Shown piece after piece: positions 37,279 to 47,417 of a DNA stretch of 64,000 nt. The translations under genes and the position numbers were made by a program. Position 1 is the first letter of the stretch; the number at the start of each line of letters is the position of its first letter. This DNA comes from Colwellia hornerae. Its GTDB lineage: Bacteria; Pseudomonadota; Gammaproteobacteria; Enterobacterales; Alteromonadaceae. Location: contig NZ_VOLR01000004.1 of NCBI RefSeq assembly GCF_007954355.1, positions 1 to 64,000 on the forward strand, given 5' to 3'. The notes under the pieces are model-generated. The model had not been told where the DNA came from. It saw only the letters and a list, made by a program, of their open reading frames with translations, and did no database searches.

Positions 37279-38355
37279 ATGGCCTTTTGGATAGCAAGTT
37301 CACCACATAATCATGTTCAAAGTGAAACATCTTCAATGATGCGTATGGTTATTTACGCCACTATTCCAGGGATATTTGCCCAGTGGTACTTTTTTGGCTG
37401 GGGAAATTTAATCCATATATCTCTCGCGGTGATCACCGCATTAGTAGCCGAGTTTACGGTATTATCTTTACGAGAAAAAAATATAAAAGCGCAGTTATTT
37501 GATGGCAGCGCTATTTTAACCGCGGTATTACTGGGGATTAGTTTACCCGCCATAGCGCCGTGGTGGATCACTGTTATCGGGGTATCTTTTGCCATTATTG
37601 TTGTTAAGCAGCTTTACGGTGGTCTAGGTCATAACCCTTTCAATCCGGCTATGGCCGCTTATGTGATGCTACTGATTTCATTTCCTTTACAAATGACATC
37701 TTGGCTACCGCCACTTGAATTGATGGCCTTGCCATTAAAATTTGTTGATACACTCTCGGTAATTTTTAGTAGCTTTACCATTGATGGCTATTCTGTTGAA
37801 CAACTACGAACCCATGTCGACGGTTACACCATGGCAACGCCCCTAGATACGGTAAAAACAAACCTAACATTGGGCTTAAACATTGCTGAGAGTATGACAA
37901 GCCCAGTGATTGGTGAAAATTATGGCGTAGGTTGGGAATGGGTTAGTGCCGGATTTTTACTTGGCGGTCTATTCTTAATCGGCAAAAAAACCATTCATTG
38001 GGCAACACCCGCTAGCTTTTTAGTAAGCATCTTCATTTGTTCATTAATCGCTTTTTTATATAGCCAAGATACCAACGCCTCAACGCTTTTCCATTGGTTT
38101 AATGGCGCATGTATGTTTGGGGCATTCTTTATTTTAACGGACCCAGTTTCCGGCGCTACCAGTATTAAAGGCCGTATCGTTTTTGGTGCATTAGCAGGCT
38201 TTTTAGTTTTTATTATCAGAAAGTATGGCGGTTACCCTGATGGCGTAGCATTTGCGGTGCTGATTTGTAATATGGCTGCACCACTGATAGACCAATACAC
38301 CCGTCCCCGTACTTATGGGCATAATATTTCATCAAGTAAAGCAGGCAAAGAATAA
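37279..38355 (+). CDS. rsxD: Electron transport complex subunit RsxD (RnfD)
   Basis: 358-residue membrane protein with about eight to nine helices. The covalent FMN attachment threonine is in DPVSGATSIKGR (about residue 290). GHNPFNPAMAAY is a conserved loop, and the protein starts MAFWIASSPHNHVQSETSSM. It begins four bases after rsxC and overlaps rsxG by one base. Confidence 0.97.
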   Translation: MAFWIASSPHNHVQSETSSMMRMVIYATIPGIFAQWYFFGWGNLIHISLAVITALVAEFTVLSLREKNIKAQLFDGSAILTAVLLGISLPAIAPWWITVIGVSFAIIVVKQLYGGLGHNPFNPAMAAYVMLLISFPLQMTSWLPPLELMALPLKFVDTLSVIFSSFTIDGYSVEQLRTHVDGYTMATPLDTVKTNLTLGLNIAESMTSPVIGENYGVGWEWVSAGFLLGGLFLIGKKTIHWATPASFLVSIFICSLIAFLYSQDTNASTLFHWFNGACMFGAFFILTDPVSGATSIKGRIVFGALAGFLVFIIRKYGGYPDGVAFAVLICNMAAPLIDQYTRPRTYGHNISSSKAGKE

Positions 38356-39014
38356 TGGTCCTTTCTCTAACCAGCGCAGTCAGTAAAAATGCCAAGATCC
38401 TCGCTTTATTTGCTATTGCTTGTACGGCAATCGTAGGTGTGGTGCACTCACTCACCAAAGATCAAATTATTTTACAGCAACAACAAGACTTATTGCGTAA
38501 TTTAAACAGTATCATTGCCAAAAACAGCTACAACAATGTTATCTATAAAGACTGTTTTATTTTACCTAATGAGGCATTAGGTACCGTTAACCCACCAAAA
38601 GTTTACCGTGCAAGAAATGATAACAGCCCCGTTGCGGCAGCAATTACTACCGTCGCTCCAGACGGTTATAGTGGCAATATAGAGCTTATTGTTGCCATAA
38701 ACATTGACGGTAGCATTAGTGGTGTTAGAACATTAAAACACCAAGAAACGCCTGGACTGGGTGATAAAATTGAAGAAAAGAAAAGCGATTGGATCAATAG
38801 TTTTACTGGCAAAAAATTAGTCAATAAAAATGATAACCGCTGGTTAGTAAAAAAAGATGGTGGTATGTTTGACCAATTCACCGGCGCGACAATAACTCCC
38901 CGTGCTGTAGTAAAAGCAGTGCGTAAATCGGTTAATTATTTTAATGCTCACCAAGATGAATTATTTCAAGCGACGAGTAATTGTTCAAATCAAGATGTTG
39001 CTGAGGGAGCTTAA
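38355..39014 (+). CDS. rsxG: Electron transport complex subunit RsxG (RnfG)
   Basis: 219 residues. One N-terminal helix (about 12-32) is followed by a periplasmic FMN-binding domain. The flavin threonine is in [17 protein letters not shown] (about residue 177), and [11 protein letters not shown] is also conserved. It overlaps rsxD at ATAATGG and precedes rsxE by five bases. Confidence 0.96.
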   Translation: MVLSLTSAVSKNAKILALFAIACTAIVGVVHSLTKDQIILQQQQDLLRNLNSIIAKNSYNNVIYKDCFILPNEALGTVNPPKVYRARNDNSPVAAAITTVAPDGYSGNIELIVAINIDGSISGVRTLKHQETPGLGDKIEEKKSDWINSFTGKKLVNKNDNRWLVKKDGGMFDQFTGATITPRAVVKAVRKSVNYFNAHQDELFQATSNCSNQDVAEGA

Positions 39015-39019
39015 TCGTC

Positions 39020-39727
39020 ATGAAAATTAACGATGAATATAAAGAATTAGCTTGGCAAGGTTTATGGAAAAATAATCCGGGTATAGTACAGCTTTTAGGA
39101 TTGTGTCCATTATTAGCAGTAACTTCCACCCTAACAAACGCTATTGGTTTAGGTCTAGCAACCTTGTTTGTACTTATTTGCTCAAATACTACCGTATCGG
39201 CCATACGTAAATGGGTACCTAAAGAAATTAGGATCCCTATTTTTGTTTTGATTATTGCTTCTTTTGTTACTTGTGTGCAATTACTGATGAATGCCTATAC
39301 TTTTGGCTTATATCAGTCACTTGGCATATTCTTACCTTTAATTGTTACTAACTGTGCCATTATTGGTCGAGCTGAGGCATACGCTTCTAAAAATCCAATC
39401 AAACAAGCAAGTTTTGACGGTTTAATGATGGGTTTAGGCTTTTTATTAATATTGATGTTACTAGGCGCAGTAAGAGAAATACTTGGCCAAGGAACCTTGT
39501 TTGATGGTGCTAATTTATTACTTGGCGAATGGGCAAGTGTATTACGCGTTGAAGTATATACGCTAGATAGCCAATTCTTACTCGCGATACTGCCACCAGG
39601 AGCTTTTATTGTCATGGGCTTATTTATAGCTTTAAAAAATGCCATCGACGATCGAGTTGCCGCCGCTAAGCCTAAAACAGAAAGTCAGGAAATTGCACGA
39701 GTTCGTGTCAACTTTGATGAAAAATAA
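39020..39727 (+). CDS. rsxE: Electron transport complex subunit RsxE (RnfE)
   Basis: 235-residue membrane subunit related to RsxA, six helices. [20 protein letters not shown] and [20 protein letters not shown] are conserved. A hydrophilic C-terminus extends beyond the last helix. GGAGCTTAATCGTC forms the ribosome-binding region. It ends the rsx genes, 21 bases before nth. Confidence 0.97.
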   Translation: MKINDEYKELAWQGLWKNNPGIVQLLGLCPLLAVTSTLTNAIGLGLATLFVLICSNTTVSAIRKWVPKEIRIPIFVLIIASFVTCVQLLMNAYTFGLYQSLGIFLPLIVTNCAIIGRAEAYASKNPIKQASFDGLMMGLGFLLILMLLGAVREILGQGTLFDGANLLLGEWASVLRVEVYTLDSQFLLAILPPGAFIVMGLFIALKNAIDDRVAAAKPKTESQEIARVRVNFDEK

Positions 39728-39748
39728 TAACAACAAAAGAATAACGCT

Positions 39749-40408
39749 ATGAATAAAGCACAACGTTTAGAAATATTAACTCGGTTACGAGATAACAATC
39801 CACATCCAACCACTGAACTTAATTTTTCTTCACCTTTTGAGTTACTTATTGCTGTGCTGCTTTCAGCACAATCGACTGATGTTGGTGTTAATAAAGCCAC
39901 AGCAAAGCTTTATCCCGTTGCTAATACCCCTCAAGCTATACTTGATTTAGGGCTTGATGGCTTAAAGTTTTATATAAAAACGATTGGTTTATTTAATACT
40001 AAAGCAGCAAACACCCTGAAAACTTGTCAAATGCTGGTTGATTTACATGGTGGAGAAGTACCCAAAGAAAGATCGGCATTAGAAGCCTTGCCTGGCGTTG
40101 GCAGAAAAACAGCGAATGTTGTTTTAAACACCGCTTTTGGTCAACTAAAAGATAATGAAGGCAAATACTTTATCGCAGTAGACACCCATATCCAGCGACT
40201 GGCAAATCGTACCGGCTATGCGAAAGGTAAAACAGTTGAAGAAACCGAAAAAAATATTATTAAAAACACGCCAAGAAAAACAGAATTTTTTTATAACTTG
40301 CACCACTGGTTCATTCTTCATGGTCGTTATACTTGTATAGCAAGAACACCCCGCTGTGGTTCTTGTATCATCGAAGATTTATGCGGTTTTAAGGACAAAA
40401 CCAGTTAA
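39749..40408 (+). CDS. nth: Endonuclease III
   Basis: Bifunctional DNA glycosylase/AP lyase for oxidised pyrimidines, 219 residues. The helix-hairpin-helix LEALPGVGRKTANVVLN contains the catalytic Lys (about 120). The catalytic Asp is in AVDTHIQRLANR. The 4Fe-4S cluster ligands follow the C-x6-C-x2-C-x5-C pattern in CIARTPRCGSCIIEDLC. A short insertion (about 134-142, LKDNEGKYF) makes it longer than the E. coli enzyme. Linkage to rsx is conserved in gammaproteobacteria. Confidence 0.98.
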   Translation: MNKAQRLEILTRLRDNNPHPTTELNFSSPFELLIAVLLSAQSTDVGVNKATAKLYPVANTPQAILDLGLDGLKFYIKTIGLFNTKAANTLKTCQMLVDLHGGEVPKERSALEALPGVGRKTANVVLNTAFGQLKDNEGKYFIAVDTHIQRLANRTGYAKGKTVEETEKNIIKNTPRKTEFFYNLHHWFILHGRYTCIARTPRCGSCIIEDLCGFKDKTS

Positions 40409-40443
40409 TTAGCCCTTGGTTAATATCTGCGTATAACCGTTAA

Positions 40444-41196
40444 TTATAAACTTATATACTTGCTATATATTCGCTCAAACTCACCACTTTCCTTGACTTT
40501 ATTTAATCCAAAATTAAAATCATCTCGAATATTTTTATCCCTAAATACTGGACGATAGTCCATTGGCTTATCGATAGTAAGTTTGTGTTCAACAACTTCT
40601 TGTACATCTAGACCATGCATTAACTTGAGTTTTTTTGCAAAAAATCTAAAGATATAACGATCACTTAGTACCACGTCATAGCGCCCAAAATAGAGTAACT
40701 TAACTTGTGTTAGCTGGTCACTAACCCCATAAAACCTATCTTGTTCTTTTACTTTTTTTAGCCATTTAGGGTAGCGTTTTTCTGCGCCTTGAAAAGAGAC
40801 AACACTCAACAAATCAAAGTCTGTAGGTTTTTTCAGTGAAATAGCACTACTTTTTAAAGTAATAAATACATTGTCATAGATAACGGCTGCCTTGGCATAG
40901 AATCCGCCTTGTGATTTTAAGTTTACCCCGATGTCTCCCATTACAGCATCAACTAATTTATTCGAAAAAGCGTAAGGTATGCGCCCTAATGGAAAGTACA
41001 CCGGCTTTAACGTATGGCCTTTATGAGCTAAGGCCGCCGTAATAATATCTATTTCGATCCCACTATTATTGTGCTCAAAAATATAGGGAGGAATCTCTTT
41101 ACTAAAAGCCATTGATACTTCTGCTGCTCCACTAGCGTTAGACAACAATAAACTAAAGGCAAGTAAACTATATTTGAGGCGTATTATTTTCATCAT
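40444..41196 (-). CDS. Periplasmic solute-binding protein, family 3-like
   Basis: 250 residues. The signal peptide (about 1-24, ending SNASGAA) is followed by VSMAFSKEIPPYIFEHNNSGIEIDIITAALAHKG, the usual start of the SBP_bac_3 fold, and a second lobe ending with FNFGLNKVKESGEFERIYSKY. There are no adjacent permease or ATPase genes. Like many stand-alone members in marine gammaproteobacteria, it may sense rather than transport. Ligand unknown. It converges on nth with 35 bases between, and is of the same broad type as the truncated gene at 124-402. Confidence 0.85.
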   Translation of the reverse strand: MMKIIRLKYSLLAFSLLLSNASGAAEVSMAFSKEIPPYIFEHNNSGIEIDIITAALAHKGHTLKPVYFPLGRIPYAFSNKLVDAVMGDIGVNLKSQGGFYAKAAVIYDNVFITLKSSAISLKKPTDFDLLSVVSFQGAEKRYPKWLKKVKEQDRFYGVSDQLTQVKLLYFGRYDVVLSDRYIFRFFAKKLKLMHGLDVQEVVEHKLTIDKPMDYRPVFRDKNIRDDFNFGLNKVKESGEFERIYSKYISL

Positions 41197-41331
41197 GTCA
41201 TTAAGTTGTTGTAATATTGTTAACAGGCTATACAGGGAATATAAAATAGTCTATTGATAAAGTCATTTAATTTTTCAGTCGACGTATTAGCTCATATTCA
41301 ACTTTAATTACCATAGTAAATAAAATACTTT

Positions 41332-41437
41332 ATGTTTATAGTAGATAATTAATATAATCAGCAATTAATTCTTATCTAGGCAACAAATCAAGTGTTTGAT
41401 GTTTATAGTAGACAATTAATATAATCAGCAATTAATT
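41332..41437 (+). repeat. Pair of 39-bp direct repeats upstream of gloA
   Basis: ATGTTTATAGTAGATAATTA begins copies at 41332-41370 and 41399-41437, identical except for one T/C change and spaced 67 bases apart. The second lies 33 bases before the gloA start codon. The A/T-rich units could hold promoter elements (TAATATAATC) or a regulator site, or be a simple duplication. The other DNA between 41197 and 41469 has no recognisable gene. Confidence 0.85.
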
Positions 41438-41469
41438 TTATTAGCTAACGAAGCGAAAACAGGTACAAA

Positions 41470-41889
41470 ATGAAATTTTTACATACGATGGTCCGCGTAG
41501 ATGATTTAGATAAGTCACTCGATTTTTATATCAATCAACTAGGGCTCATTGAAACAAAACGTGTCGATGTACCTAAAGGAAAGTTTTCATTGATCTTTCT
41601 TGCGACAGAAGTGGGTGGCCCTGAAATTGAACTTACCCATAACTGGGGTTCTGAAGAAGAGTACACCATAGGTAGAAACTTTGGTCATCTAGCCTTTGAA
41701 GTTGCTGATATATATAAAACTTGCGCTGCATTAATGGCATCAGGTGTTGTTATTAACCGTCCGCCCCGTGACGGCCACATGGCTTTCGTAAAGTCACCAG
41801 ATGGCATATCTATTGAGTTATTGCAAAAAGATGACGCATTAGCCCCACAAGAGCCTTGGTTGAGTATGGAGAATCAAGGCAGCTGGTAA
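41470..41889 (+). CDS. gloA: Lactoylglutathione lyase (glyoxalase I)
   Basis: Isomerises the methylglyoxal-glutathione hemithioacetal to S-lactoylglutathione. 139 residues, with two vicinal-oxygen-chelate modules. The metal ligands are all present: His5 (FLHTM), Glu54 (IELTHNW), His73 (FGHLAFEV) and Glu116 (ISIELLQ). The short loops, with none of the insertions seen in the zinc-type eukaryotic enzymes, suggest the nickel/cobalt class. It is monocistronic. Confidence 0.95.
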   Translation: MKFLHTMVRVDDLDKSLDFYINQLGLIETKRVDVPKGKFSLIFLATEVGGPEIELTHNWGSEEEYTIGRNFGHLAFEVADIYKTCAALMASGVVINRPPRDGHMAFVKSPDGISIELLQKDDALAPQEPWLSMENQGSW

Positions 41890-41898
41890 AAATACGGC

Positions 41899-41941
41899 TT
41901 AATTATCTTGTCGATGACATTTCACTCGACAAGATAATTAA
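41899..41941. terminator. Bidirectional hairpin between gloA and the spermidine-synthase-like gene
   Basis: Perfect 16-bp arms, TTAATTATCTTGTCGA (41899-41914) and TCGACAAGATAATTAA (41926-41941), with an 11-base loop. It sits between two convergent stop codons. The T/A-rich outer stem would give U-rich ends in both directions. Confidence 0.8.
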
Positions 41942-41944
41942 TCA

Positions 41945-44020
41945 TTACTTAAGTACTGATAATAAATCGCTGTGTTCATCCGTCCAAATTATACGACTCT
42001 TTTCTCTAGCATTTGGCTTTGGCCAAGCACTCGCATATATTTTTACTCGCGCATCATTAAGAAAAAACGCATTGTTGGTTAACAGAACCCACTGGACATT
42101 ATGTTCATTTTCTTTATCGGCAACCGTTTCAACATAAACAATTGTTTTATCTAGCACATCCGCCAAGCCACGTACTAAAGGGGTTAGATTTAAGTGCGAA
42201 TTTGAAATGTGTATCGCTAAAACACCATCATCCTTTAAGTGCTTAAAATAGAGCATCAATGCTTCTTTTGTTAGTAAATGCTGTGGAATAGAGTCACCCG
42301 AGAAAGCGTCAATGACTAAGGTATCAAACTGCTGACTGCCTGAATCATCAAATTGTTGCTGTAAGCTAACCCGACCATCACCTAAAATCACTTCAATGTT
42401 GGCAGCAGAATCGTTTAGGTAACTAAAATAGTTATTAGCGGCAAAAATAACCGCAGGATTTAATTCATAAAAAATATAATGATCAGTGTTATTACCATAA
42501 GCGGCTAACGTGCCTGCGCCCAAACCAACAAAACCGGCATTTATATTTTGAACACTCCCCTCTTGTAACCTTTGTTTGGCCAATTGTTCGAGCACAAGAG
42601 CAACACCGGTATTTTTTCTATAGTAACTTAGTGGCGTTTTTTCATTGCCTTTCTCTAATGATTGCGTGCCATGCGATGTGGTTCCATCAATCAAACGACG
42701 TTGCACTTTCTTATTTATCTCTACATCTTTAACACTTAAAATGCCGTAAAAATTACGTTCACTCGCCACATTAGTTTTAACAAAAAGCGTATTTAGATAA
42801 AACAACCCCACCATAAAACTGATCGCTAAAGTGATATTAGTTGCCACCAACCAAGTTTGCGTTTTTATTACTGTATTCCTTTGTGAATGAATACTCAGAG
42901 CTAAAAGCACAAAGACACTAATAATAGCCAAAGGGAATTCTAAGAATTGATCAAAGATATTTTGCGCAATAAAAGCGACAAAAGCACTACCGAGAAAACC
43001 ACCCAGTGACATAAATAAATAAAACAAGGTTAAATGCTGAACTTGCGGTTTTAAACGCGCTAATTCCCCATGACAAATCATACAGGCAATAAATAATATG
43101 CAGGCGTAAATAGCAATTTGCGAAATAATGTCGAGTTGGGAGCCAATAAAGTACATCAACAAAGCTAAACAAGCAGTGAGCACAAACAGCGCAAACCAAT
43201 ACTCTCTTACATACCACTTAGCGCTATGAAAACTAATAATAAAAGTAAGTAGATATAAACAAAGCGGCAGTATCCATAAAAACGGCACGGGAGGAATATT
43301 TTGTGTCATCGCATTGGTGGTCGCGACTAATAAAATGACACCGACCATGGCCAATCCTATCCATAAAACTTTATCTAACAATGAGGTCTTAGTGGCACTT
43401 TTATCCTCCATATCACCAGTATTACGCTCGACAGAAACAAGACCTAATTTAGACATTTTCAATAATAACGTCACAAGTAGTAACGCATAACAACCATAAC
43501 CAAACGTCCAATAGTTCGATTGTTGCGTTGTTGTTAGCAAAGGTTCAAATAGAAAAGGAAAACTGATTAACGCCAGCAAAGAACCAACATTAGATAATGA
43601 ATATAATTGATAAGGAAGTTTGCCAATTTCGATATAGGTTAACCATCGCTGTATTAACGGACCCGTTGACGACAAAATAAAATATGGTAAACCGATTGAT
43701 ACTGTTAATAACAGGAGAATATTTTGCAGTGGCGAGTTTGTCTGTGAAATATCTCCCCAACTTTGAATACCAATAGGAAGAAATATTACACTAGCAAGTA
43801 GAATGACCGAGTGAATAATTAACTGTTTTTTTACTGACTTAACTTGTGTTAAGCAATGAGCGTAAAAATATCCTAATAATAGAAAAGCTTGAAAAAATAA
43901 TAAACATGAAGTCCAAACCGCTGCTCCACCACCAAAGTATGGCAAAATCAATTTAGCAATAAGGGGTTGTACTTGGAATAATAAAAAAGCACTTAAAAAA
44001 ATTATCGCCAGATATAGCAT
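41945..44020 (-). CDS. Multi-pass membrane protein fused to a spermidine-synthase-like domain
   Basis: 691 residues. The N-terminal part (about 1-410) has roughly ten to twelve hydrophobic helices. The C-terminal part (about 470-690) is a Rossmann-like aminopropyl/methyltransferase fold with GFVGLGAGTLAAYG, FYELNPAVIFAAN, LGDGRVSL and DTLVIDAFSGDSIPQHLLT. It lacks an obvious canonical polyamine active-site set that I can verify, so the substrate is unknown. This architecture is annotated elsewhere as fused MFS/spermidine synthase. No polyamine gene is adjacent except possibly the arginase-family gene 3.4 kb away. Confidence 0.85.
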   Translation of the reverse strand: MLYLAIIFLSAFLLFQVQPLIAKLILPYFGGGAAVWTSCLLFFQAFLLLGYFYAHCLTQVKSVKKQLIIHSVILLASVIFLPIGIQSWGDISQTNSPLQNILLLLTVSIGLPYFILSSTGPLIQRWLTYIEIGKLPYQLYSLSNVGSLLALISFPFLFEPLLTTTQQSNYWTFGYGCYALLLVTLLLKMSKLGLVSVERNTGDMEDKSATKTSLLDKVLWIGLAMVGVILLVATTNAMTQNIPPVPFLWILPLCLYLLTFIISFHSAKWYVREYWFALFVLTACLALLMYFIGSQLDIISQIAIYACILFIACMICHGELARLKPQVQHLTLFYLFMSLGGFLGSAFVAFIAQNIFDQFLEFPLAIISVFVLLALSIHSQRNTVIKTQTWLVATNITLAISFMVGLFYLNTLFVKTNVASERNFYGILSVKDVEINKKVQRRLIDGTTSHGTQSLEKGNEKTPLSYYRKNTGVALVLEQLAKQRLQEGSVQNINAGFVGLGAGTLAAYGNNTDHYIFYELNPAVIFAANNYFSYLNDSAANIEVILGDGRVSLQQQFDDSGSQQFDTLVIDAFSGDSIPQHLLTKEALMLYFKHLKDDGVLAIHISNSHLNLTPLVRGLADVLDKTIVYVETVADKENEHNVQWVLLTNNAFFLNDARVKIYASAWPKPNAREKSRIIWTDEHSDLLSVLK

Positions 44021-44163
44021 TTAATATATTTCTCTTAATCGTCAACGTAACTAGCTAATGGCTGGTTACGTTTGTATTACCTAAGGTAATCATTATTAAT
44101 TACCCTTCTTTCTAAACATCATTGTTCTCTCACTTCGACATACATGGAGTCTTAATGCCGAAA
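44021..44163. other. Upstream region of the membrane/spermidine-synthase-like gene
   Basis: A/T-rich, with no gene. A small dyad TAGCTAATGGCTGGTTACG-like segment occurs at about 44050, but no convincing promoter pair. The tandem repeat at 44164 begins directly afterwards. Confidence 0.3.
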
Positions 44164-44290
44164 TGACATACCGTTCATCCTGAACATCGTCATGCTTTCA
44201 CATCCATGTGATCATGACATACCGTTCATCCTGAACATCGTCATGCTTTCACATCCATGTGATCATGACATACCGTTCATCCTGAACATA
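44164..44290. repeat. 51-bp tandem repeat, about 2.5 copies, with nested palindromes
   Basis: Units begin TGACATACCGTTCATCCTGA at 44164, 44215 and 44266, with exact copies over the full 51-base period. Each unit contains GTTCA-TCC-TGAAC nested inside ATGAC...GTCAT, and a second dyad CACAT-CC-ATGTG. The final partial unit runs into the topA terminator. No coding potential is seen. The style resembles REP-type intergenic palindromic repeats. Confidence 0.92.
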
Positions 44291-44317
44291 AAAAAAGCGC
44301 TAGATAGCGCTTTTTTT
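44291..44317 (-). terminator. topA terminator
   Basis: Hairpin AAAAGCGCT-AGAT-AGCGCTTTT (about 44292-44315) with A and T tracts on both sides, so it could function in either direction. It lies 18 bases after the topA stop. Confidence 0.9.
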
Positions 44318-44334
44318 ATTTTAAGCTAAATATA

Positions 44335-47028
44335 CTATTCAGCTTTTGCTTTTGCCTTAGGCTTAGCTTTTGGCTTAGCTTTGGGTTTTACTTTTTTCTT
44401 TGCTTCTTCAACCCATTTACCCTCAACATACTTTGCATTCCAGCCTGTTGCTTTAGGTTTTGCGCCTTCGGTTTCAGGTGCAAGTTCTGTCATTACATAC
44501 TGTTCTTTGGTTTTACGACTATAACGTACAACGGCTAAGTTTCCGTCGGGATCCTTAACAGGTGCATCGGCTAAATAATAAAATTTACTCGAAATTCTGT
44601 CTCTAAAACGCTGTAACTCTTCAACTTTAGGTGCACGTGTTTCTCTTGAGCGCGGGAAAGTATTCGCTGCCAAGAAAATACCCGCTGCACCATCACGCAA
44701 GACAAAGTGCGCCTCTGATTTTTCACAAGGTAATTCAGGTAATTGCACAGGGTCTTCTTTTGGAGGAGCCGCTTCACCACTCGCTAATAACTTACGGGTG
44801 TTTTTACATTCAGCATTTGTACAATCAAAATACTTACCAAAACGGCCTGACTTAAGCTCCATTTCAGCCTCACAACGATCACATTCTAAAAGAGGACCGT
44901 CATAACCCTTAATTTTAAACTCTCCTTTTTCAACTTCAATACCGTCACAAACAGGGTTATTACCACAAACATGCAATTTACGTGTTTCGTCAATCAAATA
45001 ACTGTCCATCGCTGTACTACATTTATCACAGCGACGCATAGCACGTAAGGCATCAGTTTCTTGGTCTTCGACTAATACACTGACTGCTTCTTCGCCAGAA
45101 GTAAGGTTCATTGTTTGCGTACAACGTTCTTTTGGCGGTAATGCATAACCAGAACAACCTAAGAAGACACCAGTAGAGGCTGTACGGATACCCATTTTAC
45201 GACTACAGGTTGGGCAATCAATATCGGTTAATACCGGTTCATTGTTGCGCATGCCACCTTCTTCAGTTGGCATATCTGCTTGGCTTAACTGTTTAGTAAA
45301 GTTTTTATAAAAACCATTAAGGACATCTTTCCAATTGGTTTTACCTTCAGCCACTTCATCGAGCTCTTGCTCCATGTTGGCGGTAAAATCATAGTTCATT
45401 AAGTCTTTAAAGCTTTCAGATAAACTGTCGGTAACAATTTCACCCATTTTTTCGGCGTAAAAGCGTTTTTTATCTAAGCGCGCATAACCACGGTCTTGAA
45501 TAGTAGAAATAATTGACGCATACGTTGAAGGGCGACCAATTGAACGTTTCTCTAATTCTTTAACGAGTGATGCTTCACCAAAACGTGCCGGTGGTTTAGT
45601 AAAGTGCTGAGCTGGATTTAATTGCTCTAAGGTTAATACTTCACCAACAGATAAATCAGGTAAATGCTTGTCGTCGCCTTTTGATAATTGCGGATGAACT
45701 CTTGTCCAACCGTCAAACTGCATTACACGACCTTTGGCCTTTAAATCAAAGCCCGAGGCACCGACAGTAATAGTACTAACGGTGTAACGCGCGGCTGTCA
45801 TTTGACAGGCAACAAACTGACGCCAAATGAGGTCGTACAACTTTTTAGCATCCGCTTCAATACCTTCCATAAAAGCTAATTCTACTTTTACATTAGATGG
45901 GCGAACAGCTTCATGGGCCTCTTGTGCACCCGACTTACTACTATAGACTTTTGCTTTTTCAGGTAAGTAATTATCGCCAAAATTCTTAGCAATATAGCCT
46001 CGACACATTTCAACCGCATCTTTACTTAAATTGGTTGAGTCGGTTCGCATATAAGTAATATGACCGGCTTCATATAAACGCTGAGCTAAGCCCATAGTAC
46101 GTTTAACACCAAAACCTAATTTAGTACTTGCCGCTTGTTGCAACGTTGAAGTAATAAAGGGTGCTGATGGCGTACTTTTTGAAGGTTTATCATCACGTTT
46201 ATTTACGGTATACGCTGAACTTTCTAAGGTTGCTAATGCTATTTTCGCATCTTTTTCATTAGTTGGTTTAAACGCTTTACCATTTTCGTGGGTAACATCT
46301 AATGGAAAATCTAAACCGGAAGCGGTTTTTGTGTCAGCGGTAATTTCCCAAAATTCTTTCGGATCAAACGCTTTAATCTCACGTTCTTTTTCAACAACGA
46401 GTTTTACGGCTACCGATTGTACGCGACCGGCAGATAAACCACGGGCAACTTTTTTCCACAATAGCGGGCTAACCATAAAGCCGACAACACGGTCAAGAAA
46501 ACGTCGTGCTTGTTGCGCATTAACGCCAGGCATGCTTAATTCACCGGGCGTAGAGAAAGCTTGTTGAATCGCGTTTTCAGTTATTTCATTAAAGACAACA
46601 CGTTTAAATTTACTGTCATCGCCACCAATAATCTCTTTCAGGTGCCAGGCAATCGCTTCTCCCTCGCGATCCAAATCGGTTGCGAGATAGACAGTGTCGG
46701 CTGAACTGGCAAGTTTGATTAATTCAGCAACAACTTTTTCTTTGCCTTCGAGTATCTGATAATTGGCTTCCCAATCGTTTTCAGGATCAATACCCATACG
46801 ATTAACAAGTGCTTGCTTATCACGTTTAGCTTTATATTTAGCTTTCGCTGCGGGTGCCATTTTTCTGACTTCTGCAGGAGATTTCGCAGCAACTTTTTTA
46901 CCAGTACTACTGTGAGGAAGATCACGTACGTGACCGACACTAGATTTCACAATAAAGTCTTTACCAAGATATTTGTTAATTGTCTTCGCTTTGGCTGGTG
47001 ATTCGACAATAACTAGAGATTTTGCCAT
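44335..47028 (-). CDS. topA: DNA topoisomerase I
   Basis: Type IA enzyme that relaxes negative supercoils. 897 residues. The Toprim domain has [17 protein letters not shown] and [15 protein letters not shown] (Asp118/Asp120). The active-site tyrosine is Tyr326 in [13 protein letters not shown]-terminal zinc-ribbon units begin with CPTC, CDKC and CDRC (about 600-740), then basic domains follow. The protein ends in a Lys/Pro/Ala-rich tail ([10 protein letters not shown]) that probably adds DNA or polymerase contacts. Confidence 0.98.
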   Translation of the reverse strand: MAKSLVIVESPAKAKTINKYLGKDFIVKSSVGHVRDLPHSSTGKKVAAKSPAEVRKMAPAAKAKYKAKRDKQALVNRMGIDPENDWEANYQILEGKEKVVAELIKLASSADTVYLATDLDREGEAIAWHLKEIIGGDDSKFKRVVFNEITENAIQQAFSTPGELSMPGVNAQQARRFLDRVVGFMVSPLLWKKVARGLSAGRVQSVAVKLVVEKEREIKAFDPKEFWEITADTKTASGLDFPLDVTHENGKAFKPTNEKDAKIALATLESSAYTVNKRDDKPSKSTPSAPFITSTLQQAASTKLGFGVKRTMGLAQRLYEAGHITYMRTDSTNLSKDAVEMCRGYIAKNFGDNYLPEKAKVYSSKSGAQEAHEAVRPSNVKVELAFMEGIEADAKKLYDLIWRQFVACQMTAARYTVSTITVGASGFDLKAKGRVMQFDGWTRVHPQLSKGDDKHLPDLSVGEVLTLEQLNPAQHFTKPPARFGEASLVKELEKRSIGRPSTYASIISTIQDRGYARLDKKRFYAEKMGEIVTDSLSESFKDLMNYDFTANMEQELDEVAEGKTNWKDVLNGFYKNFTKQLSQADMPTEEGGMRNNEPVLTDIDCPTCSRKMGIRTASTGVFLGCSGYALPPKERCTQTMNLTSGEEAVSVLVEDQETDALRAMRRCDKCSTAMDSYLIDETRKLHVCGNNPVCDGIEVEKGEFKIKGYDGPLLECDRCEAEMELKSGRFGKYFDCTNAECKNTRKLLASGEAAPPKEDPVQLPELPCEKSEAHFVLRDGAAGIFLAANTFPRSRETRAPKVEELQRFRDRISSKFYYLADAPVKDPDGNLAVVRYSRKTKEQYVMTELAPETEGAKPKATGWNAKYVEGKWVEEAKKKVKPKAKPKAKPKAKAKAE

Positions 47029-47417
47029 ATATATATACTTTCCTACGTCACTGGCTATTTTTTTTGCCAGTATAATTACATTTAGGTCATAACTGTCTAA
47101 AAATTAGCCGAGCAACTCATTTTTAGCACAAAAAAACCATAAATCATTGAAATTAGAATTCCTATTAGATATATCGGTAAATAAGCAAGCTGACAAGTTA
47201 TTATTTTTAATAACATCGCCTAATTAAGCTATTTTCGTTATAATGGTGGCAATATTTCGGCGTGATCATTATAAAAAATTTATTGGCAACGATAATTTAA
47301 TTCAGTATTAAATTCAATTGTTGTCAGTTGAAAAACCTATATCACCGGTTAAAACAATACCCATTTAATACTTATAGTAAGTATAAATTATTGGGAAAAT
47401 AATAAGAGTACAAATAT
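47029..47417. promoter_or_regulatory. Divergent topA / arginase-family promoter region
   Basis: 389 A/T-rich bases between divergent genes. A TATAAT at 47239-47244 on the plus strand is a possible -10 for the arginase-family gene, but no good -35 is visible and the leader would be about 170 bases. No RNA gene or ORF with a ribosome-binding site was found. On the topA side no clear hexamers stand out. Confidence 0.3.

Noticed and set aside
33921-39727. Rsx/Rnf cluster as a novel redox system
   Set aside because: All six subunits and the nth linkage are the standard gammaproteobacterial arrangement. Only the rsxC tail repeat is noteworthy.
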